Origin: Actinomycetes bacterium
GTDB taxonomy: Bacteria; Actinomycetota; Acidimicrobiia; Acidimicrobiales; Palsa-688
Length of the DNA: 9,232 nt
Reading direction: 5' to 3'
Assembly: GCA_021815935.1 (NCBI GenBank)
Contig: JAKAZH010000064.1
Location: 1 to 9,232 of the forward strand
How positions within the stretch are numbered: position 1 is the stretch's first letter; every line of letters begins with the position of its first letter. The notes beneath the pieces were generated by a model. It was not told where the DNA came from and searched no databases. It saw only the letters and a list, made by a program, of their open reading frames with translations. This document shows positions 1 to 6,948 of this stretch, piece after piece. The position numbers were made by a program, and so were the translations under genes.

Positions 1-1454
1 CGATGTCGTTGAGGACCGTCGCCGGCTTCTGTCACTCGGCCGACGAGGTGATCACCGCCAGACATTTCCCCCGACCCGAAGCCCCCGACGGCACAGATCT
101 GGCCGGGTTGTCGGCCACGGTGGTCGCCGTCGCCAGACGGGCCTGGGCTGACCTGACCTCGACCTCGGGGCGCCTGAAGCCATCACACGACGTCTACCTG
201 AAGCTCTGGCAGCTGTCGCGACCGAGCCTTACCTACGACTTCGTACTTTTTGACGAGGCCCAGGATGCAGACCCGGCCGTCGCGGACGTGCTCGTCCGCC
301 AAGACGCGCAGCTCGTGGCGGTCGGCGACTCCGCCCAGGCGATCTACGGGTGGCGGGGCGCCACAGACTTCCTGGAGCGTGCGCCGGCCGACCATCGGGT
401 CGCGCTCACCCAGTCGTGGCGGTTCGGTCCGGCAGTCGCAGAAGAGGCGAATGTATGGCTCGGGGTCCTCGACGCCCGACTGCGACTCGCCGGCTCACCC
501 CATCGGGTTTCGACCCTCGGCCCAGTCGAGATGCCAGAGGCCGTGTTGTGTAGGACCAACGCCGGATGTGTCGCCGAGGTGATGGCAGCCCAAGACGACG
601 GAAGACCTGTCGCTCTCGTCGGCGGCGGCGAGGACATGGTCGCGTTGGCCGAAGCCGCCAAGCGGCTCCGTGCCGGCCAGCCCGCCGGGCACCCCGAGCT
701 GGTCGCGTTCAACGACTGGGCCGATGTCGAGGAATACGCCGAGAACGACCCAGGCGGATCCGACCTTGCCGTCGCCGTCAAACTCATCGACACCCACGGA
801 CCAGAGGCGATTATCGCCGCCATCCGAGGCTGTGTCCCAGAAGCCGAGGCGGACCTGGCGGTCTCCACCGCGCATAAGGCCAAGGGGAGGGAGTGGGGGC
901 AGGTCCTTGTCGCCAGCGACTTTCGCGAGCCGAAAGCCGACCCGGCCACCGGTGCGGTCGGACCCATCCCCAGAGCTGAGGCCATGCTCGCCTACGTCAC
1001 GGTCACCAGAGCAATGGGTCGTCTCGACAACGCCGGGCTCGCCTGGGTTCACTCCCACCCCGCCGTCAAGACAAGCCAGGAGGAGGGGATCGGCGAGGTC
1101 CACGGGCGGACGGTGGCCGAGGAGACGCCTGCGCCAAGCACGGAGCGCGCAGGAGGACCGTGCCACTCCGAGACGACCATCAGCGTCAGAGCACGATCCC
1201 CGGTTGCTAGTCGCTCCGCACAGCTGGTCGTGCCGCCCGCCGGCACCCAGGTGCGGGTGCGTGGCCTGCGCGGCGAGTGGACCGTGCGAGGCAGAGGAAC
1301 CGACGGCTCGGTCACCCTCACCGGCGGCCCCAGCGGCGAGTGGCGCTCGGTAACCGCAGAGCGTTTGGTGAACCCCAGCCATCGGACCCGGCGAACGACC
1401 GGAACGGCGCCTGTTCTCGTTGCCGGCGAGGCGACCGCCAGCCCGACGATCTGA
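1..1454 (+). CDS. UvrD-family (FBH1-like) DNA helicase, 5'-truncated by window edge
   Basis: ATP-dependent superfamily 1 helicase, expected to unwind DNA or strip recombinase filaments in the cytoplasm. Residues are counted from the codon at base 3. Visible motifs are Walker B/motif II DEAQD (84-88), motif III VGDSAQAIYGWRG (107-119), the LTQSWRFG block (135-142), motif V STAHKAKGREW (288-298) and motif VI AYVTVTRAM (330-338). LKLWQLSRP just before motif II and the SWRFG block match what I recall of FBH1-type helicases more than UvrD/PcrA. Walker A and the N-terminus are missing, so the ATG at base 3 is very probably internal and the gene starts upstream of the window. After the helicase core, residues 409-456 form a small valine/glycine-rich beta segment (VRVRGLRGEWTVRGRGTDGS) that looks like an SH3/Tudor-type add-on seen in actinobacterial element proteins; its role is unknown. 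It is followed 82 nt downstream by a replication-type ATPase, which suggests one transcription unit. The family call is firm; the FBH1 subfamily is from memory of motifs. Confidence 0.87.
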   Translation, partial: MSLRTVAGFCHSADEVITARHFPRPEAPDGTDLAGLSATVVAVARRAWADLTSTSGRLKPSHDVYLKLWQLSRPSLTYDFVLFDEAQDADPAVADVLVRQDAQLVAVGDSAQAIYGWRGATDFLERAPADHRVALTQSWRFGPAVAEEANVWLGVLDARLRLAGSPHRVSTLGPVEMPEAVLCRTNAGCVAEVMAAQDDGRPVALVGGGEDMVALAEAAKRLRAGQPAGHPELVAFNDWADVEEYAENDPGGSDLAVAVKLIDTHGPEAIIAAIRGCVPEAEADLAVSTAHKAKGREWGQVLVASDFREPKADPATGAVGPIPRAEAMLAYVTVTRAMGRLDNAGLAWVHSHPAVKTSQEEGIGEVHGRTVAEETPAPSTERAGGPCHSETTISVRARSPVASRSAQLVVPPAGTQVRVRGLRGEWTVRGRGTDGSVTLTGGPSGEWRSVTAERLVNPSHRTRRTTGTAPVLVAGEATASPTI

Positions 1455-1486
1455 CCCCGAACCCCGAGTTCGCTCCCGGTCACCGA

Positions 1487-1516
1487 GGCCCCAGTCGGTA
1501 CCCGGGGGCCCCAGTC
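1487..1516 (+). repeat. 10-bp direct repeat in helicase-ATPase gap
   Basis: GGCCCCAGTC occurs at 1487-1496 and again at 1507-1516, a 20-bp period, just upstream of the ATPase start at 1537. The repeat is seen directly. It could bind a regulator, or it could be chance in G/C-rich DNA. Confidence 0.35.
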
Positions 1517-1536
1517 ACAGCGAGGTATTTCCTGCA

Positions 1537-3171
1537 ATGAACGACTCTAACTTTGCCAACGACGTCCCACTCGAAGACGACTGGGCTGAGGAGGGGGTGG
1601 AAGCCGTCTCCGGCGAGGAGCTGTCCCCGCCGCTTCACCTTGTCGGCCTCGACGAACACGATGTACCCGGACCGTCCGGTTACGAGCCCGAGACGGAGAT
1701 GCGCCGAGCGTGGCGTGCCCTTCAGCGAACCGGTCGTGATGGCATCGTGGCAGGCCATGTCACACACCGCCTTGCAGCAATGCTCTCCGCGTGGTGGTGG
1801 CCGGTGCGCCACGGCGACGATGTGTGGGCCATGCCTCGGCGTAGCCACGGCCGGCCCAACGGTGGCATCCTCCGCCCGTTCGACACCCCCGAGCTACGCC
1901 AGCGTGCCACCGCCCGTTTCGCTGAGCGCTGCCCCGACGAACCGATCCCGGCGGCCTCGACGCTGACCACCGCCCTCACCCGTTTTGCGGGCGCCGCGAC
2001 CCCGCTGGCGGCCTCACCGCAGCTGCGATGGGGACGCGGTCCCGACGGCGCCCTGTGGTGGGACCCAGGCCGTCCCGACGGGGTATGTGTCCGCATCGCC
2101 GAGGACGGATGGAGCGTCGAGAGCCACCCCGGCTGCTGGTTTCGTCGCAGCGACCTGATCCGCGAGATGCCCCTCCCCGACCACGGCGGGGACCTCGACG
2201 ACCTGTGGCAGTACGTTCGCGTCGATCCGGCCGACCGGTCTCTCGTGCTCGCCTGGATGCTCGCCCAGACCCAGCCTGAACACGAAGCCGCTGCCGGACT
2301 GCTCTACATCACCGGTCCCGCTGGAGGCGGAAAGACCACCGCAGCTCGATGTCTCACCCGGGCATGCGGGGACATGCCAGAACCGCGTTCCCTCGCCGAC
2401 GAGGACCGGGCCAACCGGAACATGTTCGTCGCGTCCGCGGCCGGCTGGACCGTGTGGCTTGACAACCTGTCTGTCATCACCGCCGAGCAGTCAGACACCC
2501 TCTGTACCATGGTCACCGGTCGCACCGAAACGTACCGGCGGCTGCATACCGACACCGCCACGGTCACCCTCGACGTCGGCCGGCCTGTGCTCGCCACAGC
2601 GGTCGAGGTTCCGGTCCTGCGCCCCGACCTGATCACCCGCATGATCCCCGTCGAAGTTGACCCGGGAGAGACCGGGCGCGTCGCGGAGGACACCCTCCTC
2701 TCCTCTTTCACCAAAGCCCAGCCCAGCGTCCTTGGTGCGCTGCTCGACTTGCTCGCCGCGACCATGGCCGCACCCGAACCCAACGTGGACCTGCCCCGCC
2801 TCGCCGTGCTCGGGCGTATGGCCGCCCAGGCCGACACCATACGAGGTACCGACACCCTGGCCCGTCTCCGGTACCGCCAAGGGCTGCTACTGGCCGACAC
2901 TGTCGCCGACGACCCGTTCTTCACCGCCGTGCGCAGCACAATCCGGGACCGCTTTGCCGGTACCGCCACCGAGCTTCTCGGCCTCCTTGACCCGAACGGG
3001 GACATGGCCCGCGCATGGCGTGCCCAATGGCCGTCGCCCAAAGCGGTCAGCAGCCGTCTCAAACGCCACGAGAGCGCGCTCCGCCAAGCCGGCTGGACTG
3101 TCGCATGCGCCGACAACGGCCACAAGGGCCGCACCTGGGAACTGACTGCACCACCGTTAGGGACCGAGTAG
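1537..3171 (+). CDS. P-loop ATPase of plasmid/phage replication type (primase-associated helicase-like)
   Basis: A 544-aa protein. Walker A is GPAGGGKTT (260-268), Walker B-like is VWLDN (306-310), and the later block LRPDLITRMIPVEVD (361-375) resembles the sensor/arginine region of AAA+/SF3-like ATPases. Around 172-210 lies the module GALWWDPGRPDGVCVRI...CWFRR that precedes the ATPase in actinobacterial plasmid and phage ATP-binding proteins. The C-terminus SPKAVSSRLKRHESALRQAG (500-519) resembles the winged-helix tail of D5/P4-type primase-helicases. Residues 1-60 are acidic and low complexity. The likely role is an origin-unwinding or helicase-like ATPase in element replication, working with a primase that is not visible here. 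ATG 1537 is preferred because coding-like sequence begins there and GCGAGG lies 11 nt upstream; a possible upstream start at 1420 would overlap the helicase and adds arginine/proline-rich, shadow-like sequence. The ATPase call is strong; the exact replication role is inferred. Confidence 0.85.
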   Translation: MNDSNFANDVPLEDDWAEEGVEAVSGEELSPPLHLVGLDEHDVPGPSGYEPETEMRRAWRALQRTGRDGIVAGHVTHRLAAMLSAWWWPVRHGDDVWAMPRRSHGRPNGGILRPFDTPELRQRATARFAERCPDEPIPAASTLTTALTRFAGAATPLAASPQLRWGRGPDGALWWDPGRPDGVCVRIAEDGWSVESHPGCWFRRSDLIREMPLPDHGGDLDDLWQYVRVDPADRSLVLAWMLAQTQPEHEAAAGLLYITGPAGGGKTTAARCLTRACGDMPEPRSLADEDRANRNMFVASAAGWTVWLDNLSVITAEQSDTLCTMVTGRTETYRRLHTDTATVTLDVGRPVLATAVEVPVLRPDLITRMIPVEVDPGETGRVAEDTLLSSFTKAQPSVLGALLDLLAATMAAPEPNVDLPRLAVLGRMAAQADTIRGTDTLARLRYRQGLLLADTVADDPFFTAVRSTIRDRFAGTATELLGLLDPNGDMARAWRAQWPSPKAVSSRLKRHESALRQAGWTVACADNGHKGRTWELTAPPLGTE

Positions 3172-3265
3172 CCGGGAACCCCTCTCTCGACATGTACTCA
3201 AAACTCCCTGCGCCGGCCAAAGTCTGCTACCCACGCAGCGGACGGTTGTAAGCCGGACGTCTCGT

Positions 3266-3553
3266 GTGCGATCGGACAGAGCTCCGATTCGCCATCCGTC
3301 ACGTCGGCCGACCCGACAGAACACCGTCCGATCTGCCGCCCAACTCGGAGCGGCCCCACCGCTGTCCGGGGCGAGAGCATCGAGCTGCTTGCAGCCCTAC
3401 GCGCAGTGGGCGGTGGTCCTGCTCCCAGAGTGCCGATCAGGCTGGGCCGTGGTGGCCGACCGTGTCACGGTGCACATCGCCGGCGCCTGCTGGCGGACTT
3501 CAGTCGGGATCGGCGACCGGTGGATGGACTCAGCAGAGCGCAGAATGAGGTAG
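3266..3553 (+). pseudogene. Possible small or frameshifted hypothetical gene
   Basis: An open frame of 95 codons starting at GTG 3266. Its second half, from about 3400 to the TAG at 3551-3553, has strongly G/C-ending codons and reads plausibly as protein (WAVVADRVTVHIAGACWRTS). The first half is arginine/proline-rich and poor. In the adjacent frame, bases 3375-3420 read SIELLAALRAVGGG, also protein-like. One reading is that a gene of about 80-100 codons carries a frameshift near 3410-3430; another is that this is a short real gene with a later start. Its end overlaps the convergent acetyltransferase end by 24 nt. No family is recognised. The rest of 3172-3529 holds only short palindromes (ATCGGA/TCCGAT at 3271-3288; GTCGGCCGAC at 3303-3312) and no convincing terminator. 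Confidence 0.3.
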
Positions 3554-4417
3554 GTAGGGGGTCGGCGGGGCCGGGAAGCCGCGAGTGATCAGCGGCCCCC
3601 ACGGTCGGAGAGCCAATCCGGCTTCGACGGAGAGACGGATCGCCCACTGCTGGCCCGCTGTCATACGTGGGAGCTGGACCTCGGCATGGATCGAAGTTGC
3701 TCGGCCGATCGCGGCCCGCAGCAAGGCAGTCGCCGCCTGCGTGTCGACCCCAGCTACCAAGACCACGGTCCCCGGACAGCTGACAGCGTAACCGCGGTCA
3801 TCGACTACAAGGAGCTCGTGACCGCTGTCAAGGAGGTGCCTCATGTCGGCACCGTGGGCGCCGCGGCGAAGGGCCAAGTCGAGAGCTGCTATCTCGGCCA
3901 GGTCGTCGCGCGTGCCGTTGCGTACTGCGGGTTCTCCGTGCCGCCCGGCGCGGTCTCGGTCCAAGGTCGGATTGCGGAGGCGACCGGATGCCGTCACGCA
4001 GGGATGCACCTCGAACCCATCGAGACGGGCGTAGCTTCTGATAGCCCGTGGATCGGCGGTGGAGCCGATTATCGCTCGTGGGGCGCTGCTTTCGTAGCGG
4101 GTCACAGCGTTGAGCAAAGCCGATCCAAGTCCCTGTGATTGAGCTGACGGGGCCACAAACAGGTGGGCGAGCACCCACAGATCGTCGCGTCGGGCAGCCT
4201 GAGCGAATCCGGTCACGGTGTTGTCGGTCTCGGTGAGCCAAGAGCCGTTCGGGTCGGTAGCGACCAGGTGTCGGATACGGGCACTGCAGGCGGCCACCAG
4301 GTCTTGCCCGTTCGGGATCGAGGGGAGTCCGATCTGGGCTCGAAGAGCGGCCAACGCCGCCAGCTGCGCGGCAGCGCACAAGTCGGCGTCGTCGACGGTC
4401 AACGGACGGAGGTGCAT
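3530..4417 (-). CDS. Tandem-domain GNAT family N-acetyltransferase
   Basis: A 295-aa cytoplasmic acyl-CoA-dependent acetyltransferase; the substrate is unknown. The N-terminal GNAT domain starts MHLRPLTVDDAD. It has the central strand and acetyl-CoA pyrophosphate loop HLFVAPSAQSQGLGSALL (85-102, Q/RxxGxG/A-type loop at 95-100), followed by AIRSYARLDGFEVH (125-138), the usual motif B position. From about residue 165 a second, degenerate GNAT-like domain follows, with RNGTRDDLAEIAALD at its start and SVEAGLALRPWGPLITRG (263-280) near the end; this resembles the second half of two-domain GNATs, which often lacks a good CoA loop. The length fits a two-domain enzyme. ATG 4417 gives the canonical GNAT start; no good Shine-Dalgarno is seen. 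It lies 11 nt downstream of a short ORF on the same strand, so the two may be co-transcribed, and it converges on the replication genes. Such enzymes often modify antibiotics, amino acids or protein N-termini; nothing here distinguishes these. Confidence 0.85.
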   Translation of the reverse strand: MHLRPLTVDDADLCAAAQLAALAALRAQIGLPSIPNGQDLVAACSARIRHLVATDPNGSWLTETDNTVTGFAQAARRDDLWVLAHLFVAPSAQSQGLGSALLNAVTRYESSAPRAIIGSTADPRAIRSYARLDGFEVHPCVTASGRLRNPTLDRDRAGRHGEPAVRNGTRDDLAEIAALDLALRRGAHGADMRHLLDSGHELLVVDDRGYAVSCPGTVVLVAGVDTQAATALLRAAIGRATSIHAEVQLPRMTAGQQWAIRLSVEAGLALRPWGPLITRGFPAPPTPYLPHSALC

Positions 4418-4428
4418 CGGTGTTGACG

Positions 4429-4809
4429 CTAGACGAGGCGACGCGAACTCTCACCCCCCGCCTCGGTAGCGAGCATGAGCAGCGGGAACGTTGGAATTTC
4501 CGTCAGGTCCTCCCCGTCATTGGGGTCCATGTCCAGCGCAGAGCTGACCTCGCCGAGCCCGAGGGCGAGCAGCTGTGCGTAGCCCCAGGGCGGACGTTTC
4601 TCGGTTGCCCAGCCGCCCGGCCAACCGATTCCCCACCCCGTGACGTCCGCCGCAGCTGTCTCGGCCACCAGGTAGTCGAACGAGCGCGCGACAACATCAT
4701 TCCAAGCCGCCGGCCAGCGCCTCGTATCGGCAACCCGAGAAAGAGCCCGGTGACCGCGCCAAGCGGGGCGGTTCCGGCGGCTTCCCGACCGGGTCGGGGA
4801 GTGCTGCAC
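4429..4809 (-). CDS. Hypothetical protein, 5' end uncertain
   Basis: A 126-aa ORF from GTG 4809 to TAG 4431-4429, just upstream of the acetyltransferase (11-nt gap), probably in the same transcript. The C-terminal two thirds look genuinely coding: G/C-ending codons and a balanced composition, with tryptophan/glycine-rich DVTGWGIGWPGGWATEKR (residues 55-72) followed by WGYAQLLALGLGE (74-86), an acidic stretch DMDPNDGEDLTE (92-103) and a hydrophobic end. The first 30 residues are arginine/serine-rich and less convincing. The frame stays open upstream to a stop at 4953-4951 and reads plausibly there too (STRKLLSAAFSLLRSAPYH), but no ATG, GTG or TTG occurs in frame before 4809. A perfect AAGGAGG lies at 4962-4956 but drives other frames. 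The gene may therefore be 5'-frameshifted or truncated. No family is recognised. Confidence 0.45.
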   Translation of the reverse strand: MQHSPTRSGSRRNRPAWRGHRALSRVADTRRWPAAWNDVVARSFDYLVAETAAADVTGWGIGWPGGWATEKRPPWGYAQLLALGLGEVSSALDMDPNDGEDLTEIPTFPLLMLATEAGGESSRRLV

Positions 4810-4955
4810 CCGTACTTCGGTCTTTGTCGGCTCTTCGGAAATGAGCGGAGTTCGCGTCCCGGCGCTCTCGTCGTGGTAAGGCGCTGAGCGAAGAAGCGAG
4901 AAGGCGGCAGAGAGGAGTTTGCGGGTGCTGGGGTGGGCGGCCCTCTCACGTCATT

Positions 4956-4962
4956 CCTCCTT
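4956..4962 (-). promoter_or_regulatory. Strong Shine-Dalgarno AAGGAGG without a convincing gene
   Basis: Minus-strand AAGGAGG is followed by AATGACGTGAG. The ATG at 4954 gives a two-codon ORF (ATG ACG TGA). The GTG at 4949, ideally spaced at 6 nt, opens a frame reaching 4503 whose second half is only a shadow of the hypothetical gene. The best coding frame starts right after an in-frame TGA here. A frameshift in the downstream gene, or a leader peptide, would explain it. Confidence 0.4.
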
Positions 4963-5158
4963 AGCGCCGCATTCTCCGTGGTCATCGGCTCGTTGTTCGC
5001 AAGACCTCGCTGAATTCCAAAGCGCCCGCATAGTGAGATCTGGGTGACCGCTGTTGAAACTCCTCCCGTTATCTCAGTAGCGTGAGCTGTCGCAGGCGCT
5101 TATGAGGGGAGCACAACCTAGCCTGATCTTGCTCCTCCACGAGAGGATCTGACAATTC

Positions 5159-5187
5159 TTGCGGTAGTGGTCGTCCTCTGCTACCTT
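5159..5187 (+). promoter_or_regulatory. Weak candidate promoter for the SHOCT gene
   Basis: TTGCGG (5159-5164) and TACCTT (5182-5187) are separated by 17 bp, matching the loose actinobacterial vegetative pattern TTGNNN-17-TANNNT. It would give a leader of about 270 nt before the start at 5461. An alternative -10-like TATAGAT lies at 5404-5410 but has no -35 partner. Such matches arise easily by chance. Confidence 0.2.
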
Positions 5188-5306
5188 CCGGCACGTTGAG
5201 AAGGTTGCACGGCCGGGAAGGGGTTATCGACGTGGTACTCCGGGATCGTTGCGCGCATGAGAGCTACCTCCAGCCTGGCATGCTTTCTGCCCGAACAGTT
5301 GGGGCG

Positions 5307-5373
5307 CAGACAACAACGACATCGGCGATGGCAGATGTCGCTGTTCATAGCCGTGACGTTACAGACAACAACG
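5307..5373 (+). repeat. 12-bp direct repeat upstream of the SHOCT gene
   Basis: CAGACAACAACG is present at 5307-5318 and 5362-5373, 55 bp apart, within the leader region. The match is exact over 12 bases. It could be a protein-binding pair or a remnant of a duplication; the function is unknown. Confidence 0.4.
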
Positions 5374-5460
5374 CCCCCACGAGCATATCCGATCCGGCGC
5401 GAGTATAGATGCCCTTCGAGCTTTACCGCTCCAAGACCAAGGGTTAAGGATGAGGACGCG

Positions 5461-6378
5461 ATGGAAGGTGGACACGTGACTCTGGACAAACAAGCACCGC
5501 CGGTTCCATGGCGCGCACCGTCCGGGTTGCAACCGAACTACGCCCGAAGTGAGAACCTTCACTTTGGCTGGAACAAAGTCGAGTTCCGGGTCGAGCGATC
5601 GGGCTATGCGCGAACGAAGACCCTCCTCTCAGAACCCCTGACTGAAAGTGGTTGGACCATAATCTGGGCAGCCATCGTAGAGACTTATCCGGATCTGGCC
5701 GCGAAAGTTGCTTTTCGGGCTGCTAGCGATATTCAAAACGATGCGGTGTGGGCATCTCGGCGTGAGATGGAACAGCAGCGGCTTGAGATAGAACAGCAAC
5801 AGAAGACTTTGCGAGAAGGCGAGACGCTTGTCGCCTCCGTGGAGGAGTGTGTACTTCTTGGTGGCTACGGCTATGACAAAGACTTCATGCCAGGTGCCGC
5901 GTGCAGACTGCATTTCACCGAACGTGGCATATGGGTACTTCCCGAGGGGTCGTGGGTGCCCCGTTTTGAGCGGTCATATCCGGACACGACAAATCTGGAG
6001 TTCTCTGGTCCAGGGATCGTGAAGTCAGGTGGAGGTTTCGTAGGTGGCGGGTTCGGACTTCACGGCGCTCTCGATGGCATGATCGTCGCCTCCGTACTAA
6101 ATAAGCTCACTACTCGGACGAAGATTCACACAGTGATCCGATACCAGGCAAGCGATCTAGAGGCCTTTTTCTTCCATGCTGCTGAGGCGCCAGAGCAGCT
6201 TCGCATTCGCTTATCTGGTGTTCTCGGCCGGATCCGTTCCAACACGGACATCCTCCCCGCATCAGCCACTACCGACAGGCTGGCGGCGCTTGAGCGCCTT
6301 GGCAAGCTACACCAAGATGGTGTTGTAACAGCCGACGAGTTTGCTGCGATGAAACGGCAGATCCTGGAGAGTTCCTAG
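5461..6378 (+). CDS. SHOCT-domain protein with coiled coil and PH-like region
   Basis: A 305-aa protein with no signal peptide and no clear membrane helix. In order: a proline-rich N-terminus; a charged/aromatic region (35-95); a short coiled coil REMEQQRLEIEQQQKTLREG (101-120); a beta-rich region (125-250) with CRLHFTERGIWVLPEGSW (148-165) and a glycine run GGGFVGGGFGL (190-200), reminiscent of bacterial PH-like domains; and a C-terminal SHOCT motif RLAALERLGKLHQDGVVTAD (273-292) ending EFAAMKRQIL. SHOCT is a short C-terminal module thought to mediate oligomerisation or other interactions, so this may be a cytoplasmic scaffold or sensor. ATG 5461 is chosen for the GAGG 5 nt and AAGGA 10 nt upstream; GTG 5476 (GGAAGG 7 nt upstream) is an alternative giving 300 aa. 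A possible start at 5257 adds basic, unlikely sequence. Many A/T-ending codons set it apart from its neighbours and suggest separate acquisition. The SHOCT call is firm, the PH-like call moderate and the function unknown. Confidence 0.8.
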   Translation: MEGGHVTLDKQAPPVPWRAPSGLQPNYARSENLHFGWNKVEFRVERSGYARTKTLLSEPLTESGWTIIWAAIVETYPDLAAKVAFRAASDIQNDAVWASRREMEQQRLEIEQQQKTLREGETLVASVEECVLLGGYGYDKDFMPGAACRLHFTERGIWVLPEGSWVPRFERSYPDTTNLEFSGPGIVKSGGGFVGGGFGLHGALDGMIVASVLNKLTTRTKIHTVIRYQASDLEAFFFHAAEAPEQLRIRLSGVLGRIRSNTDILPASATTDRLAALERLGKLHQDGVVTADEFAAMKRQILESS

Positions 6379-6948
6379 AACAAAGACCGGATACGACTAC
6401 GGAACCGTACTTGTGCGCGACCTACTTTTGTCCGCACGGCGGAGCGCGCCCCAGAAGGCTAACCACTGATACGACCATTCCACAACGGTCGAATCGCTTG
6501 CTGGATTTACACCGCCGAATCGGCCGAAAGGAGCGCCACCCTGGTGATCGACGCCACGCCCGCCCGTGCTGGTGGGATCGATCAGGGCTGACGACATATG
6601 TTTGCAAAGAAGGAGCTGGGGGAGCCTCGACAGGACCTGCCAATCTCCTACGATTCGCCAGTTGGGCGGGGGGCACTCTCGAGCTACACGAGATACGGGA
6701 AAGTGGGGAAGTGGGGAAGGTGGGACTGGGTTCCCCTGGACTTCCCCCTCCCTCTTGTAGCCCTTCTAGCAGGACTTCCTTCCAATCAGTGGGGAAATAG
6801 GGAAGTTCGGAGGGGGATAGCAGGAAGAGACGATGGAGGCCTCTGAGGGAAAAGTGCGACCGTCGAAAGTTCCCCTACTTCCCCCGCCTAGCGAACCGAC
6901 CGTTAGGTGAGGGCTGCGTTCAGCGTCGCTTCGGCCATGTGGGTTACC
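6379..6948. other. Non-coding region between convergent units
   Basis: About 570 bp between the ends of the plus-strand SHOCT gene and the minus-strand cupin-like gene. Frames here (for example 82 codons from ATG 6598) read through the G-rich repeats as low-complexity tryptophan/glycine/arginine sequence, which argues against coding. A short hairpin TACGG-AA-CCGTA lies at 6399-6410 after the SHOCT gene, without a T-run. The main content is the GGGGAAGT repeat cluster at 6697-6885. Confidence 0.6.
6697..6885. repeat. Cluster of GGGGAAGT-like repeats on both strands, with G-quadruplex-type run
   Basis: Perfect GGGGAAGT is present on the plus strand at 6705-6712 and on the minus strand at 6740-6747 and 6877-6884. 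Near copies are GGGGAAGG (6713-6720), GGGGAAAT (6791-6798), GGGAAGTT (6800-6807) and minus-strand GGGGAACT (6875-6868). At 6697-6730 five G-runs of three or four occur in a row with loops of 3-5 nt, fitting a G-quadruplex pattern. GGGGAA (6713-6718) can also pair with TTCCCC (6731-6736). Possible roles are iteron-like replication or partition sites, bidirectional termination, or recombination. The repeats are seen directly; the role is unknown. Confidence 0.55.

Larger units (their letters stand above)
4954..5460. other. Intergenic region between divergent units
   Basis: About 500 bp with no convincing gene. Short frames on both strands have poor composition. It must hold the promoters for the minus-strand hypothetical/acetyltransferase pair and the plus-strand SHOCT gene. 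It is less G/C-rich than the flanks. A 12-bp direct repeat and a weak promoter candidate are listed separately. No tRNA, terminator or mobile-element end was recognised. Confidence 0.6.

Noticed and set aside
344..1382. Long minus-strand open frames (213 and 295 codons) opposite the helicase
   Set aside because: They are antisense shadows of a gene with clear helicase motifs; composition is serine/alanine/proline or glycine/aspartate-rich with no domain.
1420..1536. Upstream start extending the ATPase into the helicase gene
   Set aside because: The extra 39 residues are arginine/proline-rich shadow sequence, and a better start exists at 1537.
2304..3134. 276-codon minus-strand frame opposite the ATPase
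   Set aside because: Arginine/serine/valine-rich antisense shadow of a P-loop ATPase; no family features.
3271..3312. Short inverted repeats after the ATPase as a terminator
   Set aside because: Stems of only 5-6 bp and no T-run; not convincing as an intrinsic terminator.
3686..4454. Frames of 150 (plus) and 208 (minus) codons over the acetyltransferase
   Set aside because: Alternative-frame shadows; the GNAT motifs fix the real frame.
5257..5460. Upstream start for the SHOCT protein
   Set aside because: It adds 68 basic, low-quality residues; Shine-Dalgarno sequences sit at 5446-5455 and 5463-5468 instead.
6411..6846. Small plus-strand ORFs (64-129 codons) over the G-rich repeats
   Set aside because: Their protein sequence is a by-product of the repeats (WGKWGRW-like) and different frames are equally open.
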